A stretch of 9,994 nt of DNA from an uncultured Francisella sp. (GCA_943913135.1 CALTVE010000006.1:1-9994); one strand, 5' to 3'; numbered from the stretch's first letter, positions 1 to 7,200 are shown. The notes: a model not told the origin generated them from the letters alone. Numbers and translations: made by a program.

Positions 1-2
1 AA

Positions 3-182
3 GGATTTTTTTACGCCTTGATTGCTACTTCTGCGGGATATCTTACTACTGAGTTGTTAACTTCGATTTTACATGCTCTAGGTAATCCGGTTGATAAAGA
101 TCGTATTAATATTTATGTAATTATGTTAAGCGTCAGCATATTAAGTTTGGCATTGATCAAGAAATATGTGAGGAAGAGATAA
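3..182 (+). CDS. C-terminal part of a small membrane protein (5' end outside window)
   Basis: An open frame runs in from the left edge and ends at TAA 180-182, giving 59 residues without a start codon. Two hydrophobic stretches are visible. The first, about residues 2-26, ends in the motif ILHALG. The second, about residues 38-52, is followed by a basic tail (KKYVRKR) that would sit in the cytoplasm by the positive-inside rule. I do not recognise the family. The order helix, ILHALG, polar linker, helix, basic tail is repeated in the next gene (443-943), so the two may be diverged tandem copies. It could also be the last two helices of a longer transporter, because the N-terminus is not visible. 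Coding is likely; function is unknown. Confidence 0.5.
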   Translation, partial: GFFYALIATSAGYLTTELLTSILHALGNPVDKDRINIYVIMLSVSILSLALIKKYVRKR

Positions 183-225
183 AGTCTAATGAGGGGGGTT
201 ATTCGGCAAAGTTTAAAAGGTTAAT

Positions 226-349
226 ATGCCCAACAAAAGTAAAGTGGTGTATTTTTTTATGGCTCTGCTGTGATGCCTCTATGCCTATCCCTCCTGTCGA
301 ACGATGTGACCCGGATCATCATTGGAAAAAGAAATCTACGCGTAAGTGA
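226..349 (+). pseudogene. Possible broken mini-gene (small exported-type peptide)
   Basis: A start ATG at 226, preceded by an AAAAGG run (215-220), opens a 15-codon frame (MPNKSKVVYFFMALL) that stops at TGA 271-273. The neighbouring frame continues through this point and ends at TGA 347-349 with CDASMPIPPVERCDPDHHWK and a basic tail. The frames meet at a run of seven T (252-258); with six T they would join into one 40-codon frame with a basic start, a hydrophobic core and a polar tail. This may be a homopolymer frameshift in a very small gene, a sequencing error, or chance. Downstream ATGs at 273 and 281 also open short frames. The rest of 183-442 shows no other gene. Confidence 0.2.
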
Positions 350-442
350 TCATGGGGTAGGGTGAAAGGCAAAGCTGTTTGAGGGTAAGACATTAATTTA
401 GGAACGATGTGATTAAGCCATGTGGGGTATGGAGATAAAAAT

Positions 443-943
443 ATGGATAAATTAACCACAGATACAAAAGAATCGAAAATAACTTTTTGGACCAAACTGG
501 AAGCAGCTGTTGATGTCTTTTTGATTCTGGTACTTCTATTTGAATTGAGCTGGGGGCTTGCCTACCTGTTTAGTGCTATTCTGCATGCTTTGGGTGAGAA
601 TGGCTTTACCTGGACTAACATACGAGGCTACTTTATTAGCCTTTGGGCTGCTACCTCCTATATCGTGTTTAAGTATTACTTGCCCCGACGCTTTTATAAG
701 ATTTACCCTTGGTGGGCGAACCGGAGAAAGTCATTGCCAAAAGAAAAAATAACTGTGGTTAAGGTTCATGCCGGCCAAAGCAACACGAGGAACATTCCCT
801 TGTCTAAGGAAATTTCCTGGTCGAATTCGTTAGATGTCGTCGTCTTTTTCGTTAGGGAGAGGGGTGAAGGCTGTCTCCCGGTTTTATCGTCGATGCGACG
901 AAGGGGGAATAATCTGGCTAAAAGATGCCTAAAGCCCGAATAA
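443..943 (+). CDS. Small membrane protein of unknown function, altered C-terminus
   Basis: The preferred start is ATG 443, giving 166 residues, because GGAG at 431-434 lies 8 bases upstream. A GTG at 422 would add seven residues but has no ribosome site. After a polar, Thr/Lys-rich start come two hydrophobic segments. The first, about residues 22-50, contains ILHALG near its end. The second, about residues 62-80, is followed by a basic YLPRRF motif and an aromatic stretch (YKIYPWW). This arrangement matches the truncated protein at 3-182. The last 32 or so residues are Arg/Gly-rich and unlike the rest; they are encoded inside an inverted-repeat-bounded segment (848-951), so the natural C-terminus may have been replaced. 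The gene meets the convergent permease gene end to end (stop 941-943, next stop at 944). No known family is recognised. Confidence 0.6.
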   Translation: MDKLTTDTKESKITFWTKLEAAVDVFLILVLLFELSWGLAYLFSAILHALGENGFTWTNIRGYFISLWAATSYIVFKYYLPRRFYKIYPWWANRRKSLPKEKITVVKVHAGQSNTRNIPLSKEISWSNSLDVVVFFVRERGEGCLPVLSSMRRRGNNLAKRCLKPE

Positions 944-951
944 CTAACGAA
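848..951. repeat. 104-bp segment with 8-bp terminal inverted repeats and two internal hairpins
   Basis: The ends are TTCGTTAG (848-855) and its exact reverse complement CTAACGAA (944-951). Inside are two more inverted repeats: GGGAGA 855-860 with TCTCCC 874-879, and TCGTCG 887-892 with CGACGA 896-901 around a 3-base loop. The segment encodes the odd tail of the plus-strand membrane protein and supplies the last codons and TAG stop of the minus-strand permease. It could be a small non-autonomous insertion (MITE-like) or a structured region between convergent genes. Neither internal hairpin is followed by a T-run, so an intrinsic terminator is not supported. No target-site duplication was identified. 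Confidence 0.4.
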
Positions 952-1714
952 GGTCGCGGCATAATAGCAATACCCCCATCACCAGCACCAGGCAGTTAAT
1001 GATAATTTTAATCCCTTTTTCAGGCAGGTAAGCGATCACCCGAGTCGATAGATAGACTCCCATTAGACTAAAAACCATCAAGGGCATTGCTAAACGGAAA
1101 TGAACCGCATGGTAGCCCAGGGCAAAGGTCATCAGGGCCGTAGCATTTACGATCAGGAGCATGGTCTTAGAAAAGAGCAAAATACCGCTATAGGTGTTGC
1201 GGTAAATCAGGCCGCCCAACAGTAAAAATACCACCCCGGTGCCTAGGCCTACTGCGGCACTATACAGACCCAAAACAAACAAGCATAAGTAAAACCCAGG
1301 ACTCGATGAAGCGATGTGGCGGCCCAAACCATCTTTGATCGCAGTAAGAACGCTTTCTTTGCTAAAAAGATTAATTAAGGGAATCACCAACATTAGAACG
1401 GCAATAAAAGCGATTAGCACTGAATTTTTAATATGCGGCGTTAAATAAGCGCCACAAATGGAACTGATAACCAGCACGGGGATCACTTTAATAAGTTCTT
1501 GTCGCTTGATTGGAAGTTTTGAATGTCGGCTCAGAATAAGAACGTTATAGCCATTGGCTATGGTCGCTAAAAATTTATTGGTAGCAAGCGCCACATAAGC
1601 GGGATAGTCATAAAAAATCAGCGACGGGATTAGAATCAATCCAGAGCCGCTACCCAGGCCCGAAGCAAAGCCAGCAGCGAAAGCGATCGCACACAAAATA
1701 ATTAAAGAAAACAC
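944..1714 (-). CDS. TSUP (TauE/SafE) family permease
   Basis: This 256-residue, almost wholly hydrophobic protein matches the usual length of the sulfite exporter TauE/SafE (TSUP) family, inner-membrane proteins of about eight helices that move small anions, often sulfur-containing ones. The two-fold internal repeat typical of the family is visible. The first half carries GLGSGSGLILIPSL (about 19-32) followed by ALATNK (about 42-47). The second half carries GLGTGVVFLLLGGL (about 156-169) followed by FSKTM. The start is GTG at 1714: AAGGAG lies four bases upstream of it and no in-frame Met follows nearby. The substrate cannot be read from sequence. The gene lies 166 bp downstream of the flavin oxidoreductase on the same strand, with a TATAAT box between them, so it probably has its own promoter. 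Its stop codon lies within the inverted-repeat segment at 848-951. Confidence 0.88.
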   Translation of the reverse strand: MFSLIILCAIAFAAGFASGLGSGSGLILIPSLIFYDYPAYVALATNKFLATIANGYNVLILSRHSKLPIKRQELIKVIPVLVISSICGAYLTPHIKNSVLIAFIAVLMLVIPLINLFSKESVLTAIKDGLGRHIASSSPGFYLCLFVLGLYSAAVGLGTGVVFLLLGGLIYRNTYSGILLFSKTMLLIVNATALMTFALGYHAVHFRLAMPLMVFSLMGVYLSTRVIAYLPEKGIKIIINCLVLVMGVLLLCRDLR

Positions 1715-1774
1715 AGGTCTCCTTTAGGGAAGTTATGCACCTTTTGCCAATGTAAAGAAAAGGCATTAAAGCTC

Positions 1775-1780
1775 ATTATA
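1775..1780 (-). promoter_or_regulatory. Candidate -10 box for the TSUP permease gene
   Basis: The minus strand reads TATAAT here, a perfect -10 match about 60 bases upstream of the GTG start. No convincing -35 is found at 16-18 bases, so activator dependence is possible. The box abuts the inverted repeat at 1780-1834, which would cover the -35 region. Confidence 0.4.
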
Positions 1781-1834
1781 CCGGTGTTATGCTCGATACC
1801 TATGCTTTTAATAGAGCATTTTGGTTACACCGGT
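1780..1834. repeat. Imperfect inverted repeat in the permease upstream region
   Basis: Outer arms ACCGGTGT (1780-1787) and ACACCGGT (1827-1834) are exact reverse complements. Inner arms ATGCTC (1789-1794) and GAGCAT (1814-1819) are also exact. Together they form a 55-nt two-part stem with an asymmetric internal loop. The outer arms each contain the palindrome ACCGGT, giving two identical half-sites about five helical turns apart. This may be a regulator binding site next to the -10 box or an RNA hairpin in the leader. No T-run follows on either strand, so it is not a classic terminator. Confidence 0.45.
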
Positions 1835-1880
1835 TTAATCTTCCACTGCTGTGGTATCTGCTTCTATGGTTAATCTCCGT

Positions 1881-3107
1881 TTACCCCCGCCTAAAATTAA
1901 AGATATTCCACCCATTACGGAGAAAGGATTTAAAAATAACTTTTATCGGGCTTAAATAAAGATCTGGCTTTTTCCCTTTTCCTATCAGTAAAAATTGCTG
2001 CTGGTACCAAAATAAAGCCAATAGCGATTTAGTATTTTTATCTGATAGACTCCGTCTCGTTTGCATCGGATTAATAAAAATCGGGCGGTAAGTACCTTTA
2101 GCAATGGCTTTAGGTAAATCGGGGTTTAAGGCAAAAGGTCGGGCCAATCCCACCAAATCGGTGGCACCGCTTTCAAGCGCTTCTTGCATCGCTTTCTCTG
2201 TTCTGAATCCACCGGTCACCACCAGGGGGGTCTTGAGTAGCTTTCTCACCCGCTCTGCAAAGTCTAAGAAATAAGCTTCTCGCTCCTGTGTTCTCTTTGT
2301 TCCTTGCATCATTTTAGGGCTTTCGTAATTGCCCCCACTAATTTCAATTAAGTCGATGCCGATATCCTCCATCTTTTTCATAACCTGCATGGATTCTTCT
2401 TCGCTAAACCCCCCTTGTTGAAAATCGGCCGAATTAAGTTTGATCCCAATGGGGAAGTCTGGTCCAGTTTTTTGACGAATAGCCTCATAGACTTCCTCTA
2501 AAAAACGCATGCGGTTTTCTAGGCTACCGCCGTATTCATCGGTACGCTGATTATGGTGAGGGGAGAGGAATTGACTGATTAAATAGCCATGGGCGGCATG
2601 AATCTGTACTCCAGCAAATCCTGCCTCCTGCGCAATAGCGGCAGTGGTGGCAAAACGTTGGACAATTTCTCTGATTTCTTCCTGGGTGAGTGCACGCGGT
2701 GGGGCAAAGTAAGAGGCGATATTTCCTGTTAAGGGAATCGCGCTGGGGGCGACAGGGTGAGGAGAAAGCGATTTGGGTGATTGTTTGCCTGGGTGATTGA
2801 TTTGCATCCATATCTGCGTCCCATTTTGATTTCCCGCTTCGGCCCAAGCGGTTAACATATCTATATCTCTCGTGTCTTCAACAACAACATTTCTTGGTTC
2901 GCCTAATGCCCGACGGTCGATCATCACGTTGCCCGTGATCAGTAATCCTGGCTGTCCTTGCGCCCAACGGCGGTACAATTTCACCATTATTTCTGTAGGT
3001 GCATGGTTTTCATTAGCCAAGATTTCGCTCATCGCGGCCTTATAAAAGCGGTTTTGCACCGTAAAGTTCTTGCTTTTGAAAGGAGTATGTAGGGTGACAT
3101 GGGGCAT
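1881..3107 (-). CDS. NADH:flavin oxidoreductase, old yellow enzyme family
   Basis: This 408-residue protein is a single FMN-binding TIM barrel of the old yellow enzyme (OYE) family. Such enzymes use NAD(P)H to reduce activated C=C bonds such as those of enones; the physiological substrate is usually unknown. Visible hallmarks, in order, are AAMSE (24-28), QINHPGK (102-108), and QIHAAHGYLISQFLSP (168-183). H170 and H173 form the substrate-binding pair and Y175 is the likely proton donor. TDEYGGSLENR (189-199) follows, then GIKLN with K223, and the FMN-phosphate loops VVTGG (296-300) and VGLARP (319-324). The C-terminal extension of about 60 residues (SLLALFWYQQQ onward) is typical of longer bacterial members. 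The ATG start has GGAGG seven bases upstream. It lacks the FeS/FAD domains of 2,4-dienoyl-CoA reductase. It is transcribed away from bioB. Confidence 0.92.
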   Translation of the reverse strand: MPHVTLHTPFKSKNFTVQNRFYKAAMSEILANENHAPTEIMVKLYRRWAQGQPGLLITGNVMIDRRALGEPRNVVVEDTRDIDMLTAWAEAGNQNGTQIWMQINHPGKQSPKSLSPHPVAPSAIPLTGNIASYFAPPRALTQEEIREIVQRFATTAAIAQEAGFAGVQIHAAHGYLISQFLSPHHNQRTDEYGGSLENRMRFLEEVYEAIRQKTGPDFPIGIKLNSADFQQGGFSEEESMQVMKKMEDIGIDLIEISGGNYESPKMMQGTKRTQEREAYFLDFAERVRKLLKTPLVVTGGFRTEKAMQEALESGATDLVGLARPFALNPDLPKAIAKGTYRPIFINPMQTRRSLSDKNTKSLLALFWYQQQFLLIGKGKKPDLYLSPIKVIFKSFLRNGWNIFNFRRG

Positions 3108-3137
3108 GACTGTTCCTCCAATTAATTCAATAAACGG

Positions 3138-3143
3138 ATTATA
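3138..3143 (-). promoter_or_regulatory. Candidate -10 box for the OYE-family gene
   Basis: The minus strand reads TATAAT about 30 bases upstream of the ATG at 3107. No good -35 hexamer lies at 16-18 bases, so the call rests on the -10 match and position only. Confidence 0.35.
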
Positions 3144-3269
3144 TGCTAAGTTTGTGACTTGGATATTTCATTTCAATGCACGAGAGTAAAAAATTTAGGA
3201 GGTCATTTTTTTAAGCGATCAATAAGACAAGAGAGCGTGTGCTCGCTTGGAGTAAAGTGGCAAATTCAT

Positions 3270-3298
3270 TTTACTGGCCATCGTGATGGATTTATAGT
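3270..3298 (+). promoter_or_regulatory. Candidate bioB promoter
   Basis: TTTACT (3270-3275) and TATAGT (3293-3298) are separated by 17 bases and lie about 65 bases before the bioB start. TATAGTC is repeated at 3306-3312. No BirA-type operator (a TTGT-AACC palindrome pair) was seen between 3108 and 3361, so biotin control is not supported by the sequence. Confidence 0.3.
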
Positions 3299-3361
3299 CG
3301 CTTCCTATAGTCAAACAAGTTCACTTACGGTACGCTAGGGCGGGCTAACAAGGAGAATACC

Positions 3362-4336
3362 ATGCCAGCAGTCAATAGTGCGCGTATAGAAAATTATTGG
3401 AAAAAATGTGATATAGAAGCTTTATATAAAAAGCCGTTTATGGATTTGGTTTTTGAAGCGGCGGCTGTTCACCGCAAGTTTTTTGATCCTAATCGCATTC
3501 AGTTATCTAGTTTGTTATCGATTAAAACGGGAAGCTGTCCAGAAAACTGTGCTTATTGCTCTCAATCTGCGCACTATAAGACCGGCATTGAAAAAGAAGC
3601 GCTGTTGACAGTAGAAGAAGTCGTCGCTAAAGCAAAAATTGCCAAAAAACGAGGGGCAGATCGTTTTTGTATGGCTGCTGCCTGGCGAGGCCCTAGGCCA
3701 AGGCAGATGAAGCAGTTATCAGAACTGGTGGCTGCGGTAAAAGCGCTGGGTTTAGAAACTTGTGGCTCTTTTGGTTTATTAGAAGCAGGGATGGCCAATG
3801 AGCTCAAAGATGCAGGGCTGGATTATTACAATCACAATATTGATACTTCCCCTAGGCATTATCAAAAAATTATCCAGACCCGTCAGTTTGACGATCGCCT
3901 CAACACGATAAAAGAGATCCAGGATGCAGGCATTCACCTATGTTGCGGTGGTATCATCGGTTTGAACGAGGATCGAGAAGATCGAGCACTTTTTATCGCC
4001 AGTTTGGCCAATATGGAGCCGCAGCCGCACAGTGTACCGATTAATCAGCTGGTGCCAATGGTGGGAACCCCGTTAGCAGATATACCTGTTTTAGATTGGA
4101 CAGAATTTGTCCGTACGATTGCAGTGGCGCGTATCGCCCTGCCGCAAAGCTATATCCGCTTATCGGCAGGGCGGTCGATGTTGGATGAATCGGCGCAAGC
4201 CTTGTGTTTTATGGCGGGAGCCAATTCAATTTTCTTTGGTGAAAAATTATTAACCGCCGATAACGCCGAAGAAAGTTTTGATGTGCATTTAATGAAAAAG
4301 CTCGATTTAAAGCCTAAAGTTGCAAAAGCGGATTAA
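3362..4336 (+). CDS. bioB: Biotin synthase
   Basis: BioB is a radical SAM enzyme that inserts sulfur into dethiobiotin, the last step of biotin synthesis. The protein has 324 residues, slightly shorter than E. coli BioB. The SAM-cluster motif is CPENCAYC (C59, C63, C66). The auxiliary [2Fe-2S] ligands are in place by comparison with E. coli: C103 in RFCMAAAWR, C134 in ETCGSF, C194 in LCCGGIIGL and the Arg in RLSAGR (R266). YNHNIDTSP (156-164) and CFMAGANSIFFGEKLLT (282-298) are further family hallmarks. The ATG start has AAGGAG six bases upstream. The shorter C-terminus removes no catalytic element. No other bio gene lies in the window; neighbours are an oxidoreductase and DNA-repair genes, so bioB is apparently a single-gene unit here. 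Confidence 0.97.
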   Translation: MPAVNSARIENYWKKCDIEALYKKPFMDLVFEAAAVHRKFFDPNRIQLSSLLSIKTGSCPENCAYCSQSAHYKTGIEKEALLTVEEVVAKAKIAKKRGADRFCMAAAWRGPRPRQMKQLSELVAAVKALGLETCGSFGLLEAGMANELKDAGLDYYNHNIDTSPRHYQKIIQTRQFDDRLNTIKEIQDAGIHLCCGGIIGLNEDREDRALFIASLANMEPQPHSVPINQLVPMVGTPLADIPVLDWTEFVRTIAVARIALPQSYIRLSAGRSMLDESAQALCFMAGANSIFFGEKLLTADNAEESFDVHLMKKLDLKPKVAKAD

Positions 4337-4362
4337 ATCAGAGGTCAATATTTTTACAAGAT

Positions 4363-4482
4363 AAAAACCTCGATGCACCCAAAGGCCGCCTCCTGAACCC
4401 ACTGGTTTAGGAACCGTGCGCACCAAGCTTCTTGTCGGGCAAAAATTCAGCTCGTGTAGGAGGCGTTGGCAAAGAGGCGAGG
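4363..4482 (-). ncRNA. Candidate structured small RNA with U-run end (6S-like?)
   Basis: On the minus strand, just after the ATPase stop, a long-range stem can be drawn. CCTCG (4482-4478) pairs with CGAGG (4372-4368), CCAA (4469-4466) with TTGG (4382-4379), and CGCCTCCT (4465-4458) with AGGAGGCG (4394-4387). The middle is a large open region with small hairpins. Five U (4367-4363) follow the closing stem. The 3' part, with GGGTTCAGG and TGCATCGAGG, resembles from memory the end of gammaproteobacterial 6S RNA, including a CCT-AACC/GGTT-AGG hairpin like that of E. coli 6S. A weak promoter (TTGCCA 4543-4538, CATATT 4520-4515, 17-base spacer) inside the ATPase gene would start it near 4508. The alternative is an elaborate terminator for the nuclease-ATPase operon. 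6S usually sits near zapA/ygfA, which is not the case here. Confidence 0.35.
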
Positions 4483-4484
4483 GG

Positions 4485-7193
4485 TCAAGTAGGATGAAGC
4501 ACCGTATCCATGGCAATATGCATCGCCCCCTCTAGGTTGGCAAAGCGTTGGCGGTTACAGCTTAAGATGATGACTTGGTGATGTCGACCCAGTTGTGATA
4601 AAACCACGTTCATTTTCTGCAGACGCTTAGGATCGGCAAAGCCTAAGGCATCGTCAATAAAGATAGGCACTGAGCTCCCTTTGCCAACCAACGTCGCGAT
4701 GGCCAAGCGAGAGAGCAAGGCGATTTGTTCTTGGGCGCCGCCAGAAAGCTGAGATCGATTGACCACCTGTCCATTTAAAGCGCGCGTTTTTAAAGAAAGC
4801 TCAGTATCAAAAATAAATTGCGCAGAATCGCCAAATACCGGCCGCGCCAGATTTTCAAAAGCAGTTTTAAAAGGAAGAGCATATTTTTCCTGCAGGCCCT
4901 GTTGTGCCTTTTCTATGGTATGAAGCAGTAGTTTTGCTGCCTTAGCTTGTTTTTCCACAAAGTGATACTGCCGCTTCGCTCTTTGCAACTGCGCATCAGC
5001 GTATTGTAATTTTTCTCCTATTCCTTGATGGGCGGCAAGTTCCCCTTCAGCATGGCTTAATTGCTTGCAGAGTTGTATATACTGGCGGTGAAGTTCAGCC
5101 ACCTGGCGAACGAGGGTTTCCTGCGCTGCTTTTAAATAAGAAAGATCGCTGCCTTTAAGCTGTTCTTTCAGTTGATCGTGTAAGGAAGTCAGTTGTTGGT
5201 CAGTATATCGCCAGTTCTCTTGCGCTTTTTCTACCTGTAAAGTCAGTGCTTCATCTGTTTTGTTTTCCCGAGCGGTGGCCAGTGCTTTTGTTTCCTCGTA
5301 TTGTTGATTTTTTAGTTGTTTTTGGCTAAAGAGCAATGCTTGGTAACGTGCTTTTACTGGGCTATCTCTTAAAGAACGGTTTTTTTCCTGAAGCGATGCA
5401 ATGGCATTGTCTAGGGATTCTTTTTCCCCATAAAGTGTTGTCAGCATTCCAGGTTGGTTTGGGTGTTCTGCCAGAAGCGATTGCTGAATGTGTTCGAAGA
5501 CACGATGTGTTGGCTTAAGTAGAGCCAATGTTTTTTTCATTTCTGTCCAGGTAACTCGTGCGTGAAGTACCGCTTCTTGAGCCGTATGCGCTTCTATTTG
5601 AATCGCCGCCAAGTCTTGGCCTTTACTTTGTTTCAGTAATTCGGTTTCTAGGTGTTTAATCTGTTGTTCTATTTTTTTTCGTTCACTGGCTGCGGTATAC
5701 GCTGCTTGTACGCTGGGCACATCCATCTTTTGCAGTTGATTCATAAGCATGCGTTCTGCTTGTTCTACCGCCGCTTGATGATTTTTTGTTTCGCTGCTGG
5801 CGAGGATGCGAACGGAAAAATCACCCAAGATTAATTGGTGGGTATGAGCACTATTCAGCCTATCGCCTGCAGCACCCAGCTGCTTTTTTTGTCCGTTCAC
5901 TTGGTAGATGGCCCCTTTTTTCCCTTCAATGATCAGTTCAGTAGAGTTTTTTTCTTGCCGGACGCGGGCAATGTTAAGCGCTTGAATGGCTTTCTCAAGC
6001 TGGTGTAAAGCAGGTTCTGTCACCAGGTTTTTGTCTAAGGCGCGATAAAATGCCTGGCTGCTAGCTTGTTGTGCGGCCAACTGCAGACTAAGTTGGGTGA
6101 GTGCATTACTTTTGTTTTCCTTTTCCTCTATTTCTTGCCAACAGTGTACCGCTTGTATGAGGGTTTCACAGAGGCGTTTTTCATCCAGAGCAGCACTTAA
6201 ACGGTCTTCTATTTCATGCACAGTGTGCTCAAATTTCTCTACCTCTTGACTCAATTGAGCGATTTGTTGACCAAGCTGGTGCTGTTTTTCCTGCCTTTTT
6301 TTCTCAGATTGAATAGCGTTTTGTCGTTGTTTAAAGTGCTCTTGAGCGATCTCCAAACGGTGGTAGGCCGTTTTATGTTCGGCATTTTTTTGCTCGTAGG
6401 CCTGATATATTTTTTCGCTTTTTTGGAGATGTTGTTGTGCTTCTTTTAAGTTTGCTTCCGCTTTTCCGATCATGTCTTCCAAAGCATGTCGCTGTTTTTG
6501 CAGGTGGGCAACTTTTTTAATTAAGTCTTGGGCAGATTGGTAAGCGGTGTAAGCTGTTTGATAAGCGCGTTCTGCTTCATGGTAATTTTCTTTGCTTTGT
6601 TTTAATTTTCGGCTTTCCTGGCTTCTCTTTTCGCTGTAATACTGGTTATATTCGCCATAGATTGCATCGATAAGCATTTGTGTATGGCCATTGTCTGTAT
6701 GAGAATATTCTGCCAATACATATTCTAAGCTTTGGATACCGTGTAGCGACAGAGGAGTTAAACTTTCTCCTTGTTTGAGGATTAAGGCAGAAAGAAGTGC
6801 TTTATCGATTTCTTTTGTTAACAGTTCACTAAAACGGTTTATTGCTTGGGCCCCGGTTAATTGTTCCCAATGGTTTGCACTTTCAATGGTGAGGGTGCAG
6901 GTGCCGCTGCCGAGTTTAAATTGCTTATCAATGGTAATAGTCTTTTTTCCTAAGATTAATTCGGCCCCGACCCTAATTGCTTCATCGGCAAATGTACTTT
7001 TTAACGTCCTCAGTTGTGCTCTTTTTGAAGTAAGAGGGTCATCGCCAATTAATAGCAAAAAAGCGTGTAATAGAGTAGATTTGCCTTGCTCATTATCGCC
7101 AGAAATAACGAAGATCCCATTTTCCTGTAAGCTCAAAAGTGCGTGTTTCACGCCTCCCACATGGTTTAAATATAGTTTCTTTAGACGCAGCAT
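4485..7193 (-). CDS. Rad50/SbcC-like coiled-coil ATPase (YhaN type)
   Basis: This 902-residue SMC-like ABC ATPase has head halves at both ends. The N-terminal half has Walker A GDNEQGKST (32-40) and a Q-loop region LKQGE (139-143). The C-terminal half has the signature LSGGAQEQ (816-823), Walker B IFIDDALGF (844-852) and the D-loop-like FADPKR. The H-loop region SCNRQRF (878-884) carries no His. Between them lie long Glu/Gln/Lys-rich coiled coils (about 185-390 and 470-780). They are interrupted at about 405-465 by a short non-coil, probably beta-rich segment. There is no CxxC zinc hook. With the nuclease encoded seven bases upstream it should form an Mre11-Rad50-type complex that processes DNA ends, in the cytoplasm. 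Walker B reads DD rather than DE, as I recall for YhaN-like relatives. The ATG at 7193 has only a weak GGGGT ribosome site, so translation is probably coupled to the nuclease gene. Confidence 0.88.
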   Translation of the reverse strand: MLRLKKLYLNHVGGVKHALLSLQENGIFVISGDNEQGKSTLLHAFLLLIGDDPLTSKRAQLRTLKSTFADEAIRVGAELILGKKTITIDKQFKLGSGTCTLTIESANHWEQLTGAQAINRFSELLTKEIDKALLSALILKQGESLTPLSLHGIQSLEYVLAEYSHTDNGHTQMLIDAIYGEYNQYYSEKRSQESRKLKQSKENYHEAERAYQTAYTAYQSAQDLIKKVAHLQKQRHALEDMIGKAEANLKEAQQHLQKSEKIYQAYEQKNAEHKTAYHRLEIAQEHFKQRQNAIQSEKKRQEKQHQLGQQIAQLSQEVEKFEHTVHEIEDRLSAALDEKRLCETLIQAVHCWQEIEEKENKSNALTQLSLQLAAQQASSQAFYRALDKNLVTEPALHQLEKAIQALNIARVRQEKNSTELIIEGKKGAIYQVNGQKKQLGAAGDRLNSAHTHQLILGDFSVRILASSETKNHQAAVEQAERMLMNQLQKMDVPSVQAAYTAASERKKIEQQIKHLETELLKQSKGQDLAAIQIEAHTAQEAVLHARVTWTEMKKTLALLKPTHRVFEHIQQSLLAEHPNQPGMLTTLYGEKESLDNAIASLQEKNRSLRDSPVKARYQALLFSQKQLKNQQYEETKALATARENKTDEALTLQVEKAQENWRYTDQQLTSLHDQLKEQLKGSDLSYLKAAQETLVRQVAELHRQYIQLCKQLSHAEGELAAHQGIGEKLQYADAQLQRAKRQYHFVEKQAKAAKLLLHTIEKAQQGLQEKYALPFKTAFENLARPVFGDSAQFIFDTELSLKTRALNGQVVNRSQLSGGAQEQIALLSRLAIATLVGKGSSVPIFIDDALGFADPKRLQKMNVVLSQLGRHHQVIILSCNRQRFANLEGAMHIAMDTVLHPT

Positions 7194-7200
7194 TGGCTGT

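Noticed and set aside
3196..3203. Near-perfect ribosome-binding sequence TAGGAGGT upstream of bioB
   Set aside because: No ATG, GTG or TTG follows at usable spacing; ATT at 3205 would give only a few codons.
3213..3248. AAGCGA...TCGCTT with an inner GAGC/GCTC hairpin in the bioB leader
   Set aside because: Arms are short, there is no T-run, and no riboswitch class for biotin synthesis matches; likely chance.
4341..4371. GAGGT...ACCTC hairpin after bioB as an intrinsic terminator
   Set aside because: Only a 5-bp stem with a long AT-rich loop and no T-run on the plus strand; the same ACCTC is better used in the minus-strand RNA structure.
4307..4516. 69-codon minus-strand frame across the bioB-ATPase border
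   Set aside because: It overlaps the ends of two real genes and the candidate structured RNA, has Cys/Pro-rich composition, and shows no ribosome site.
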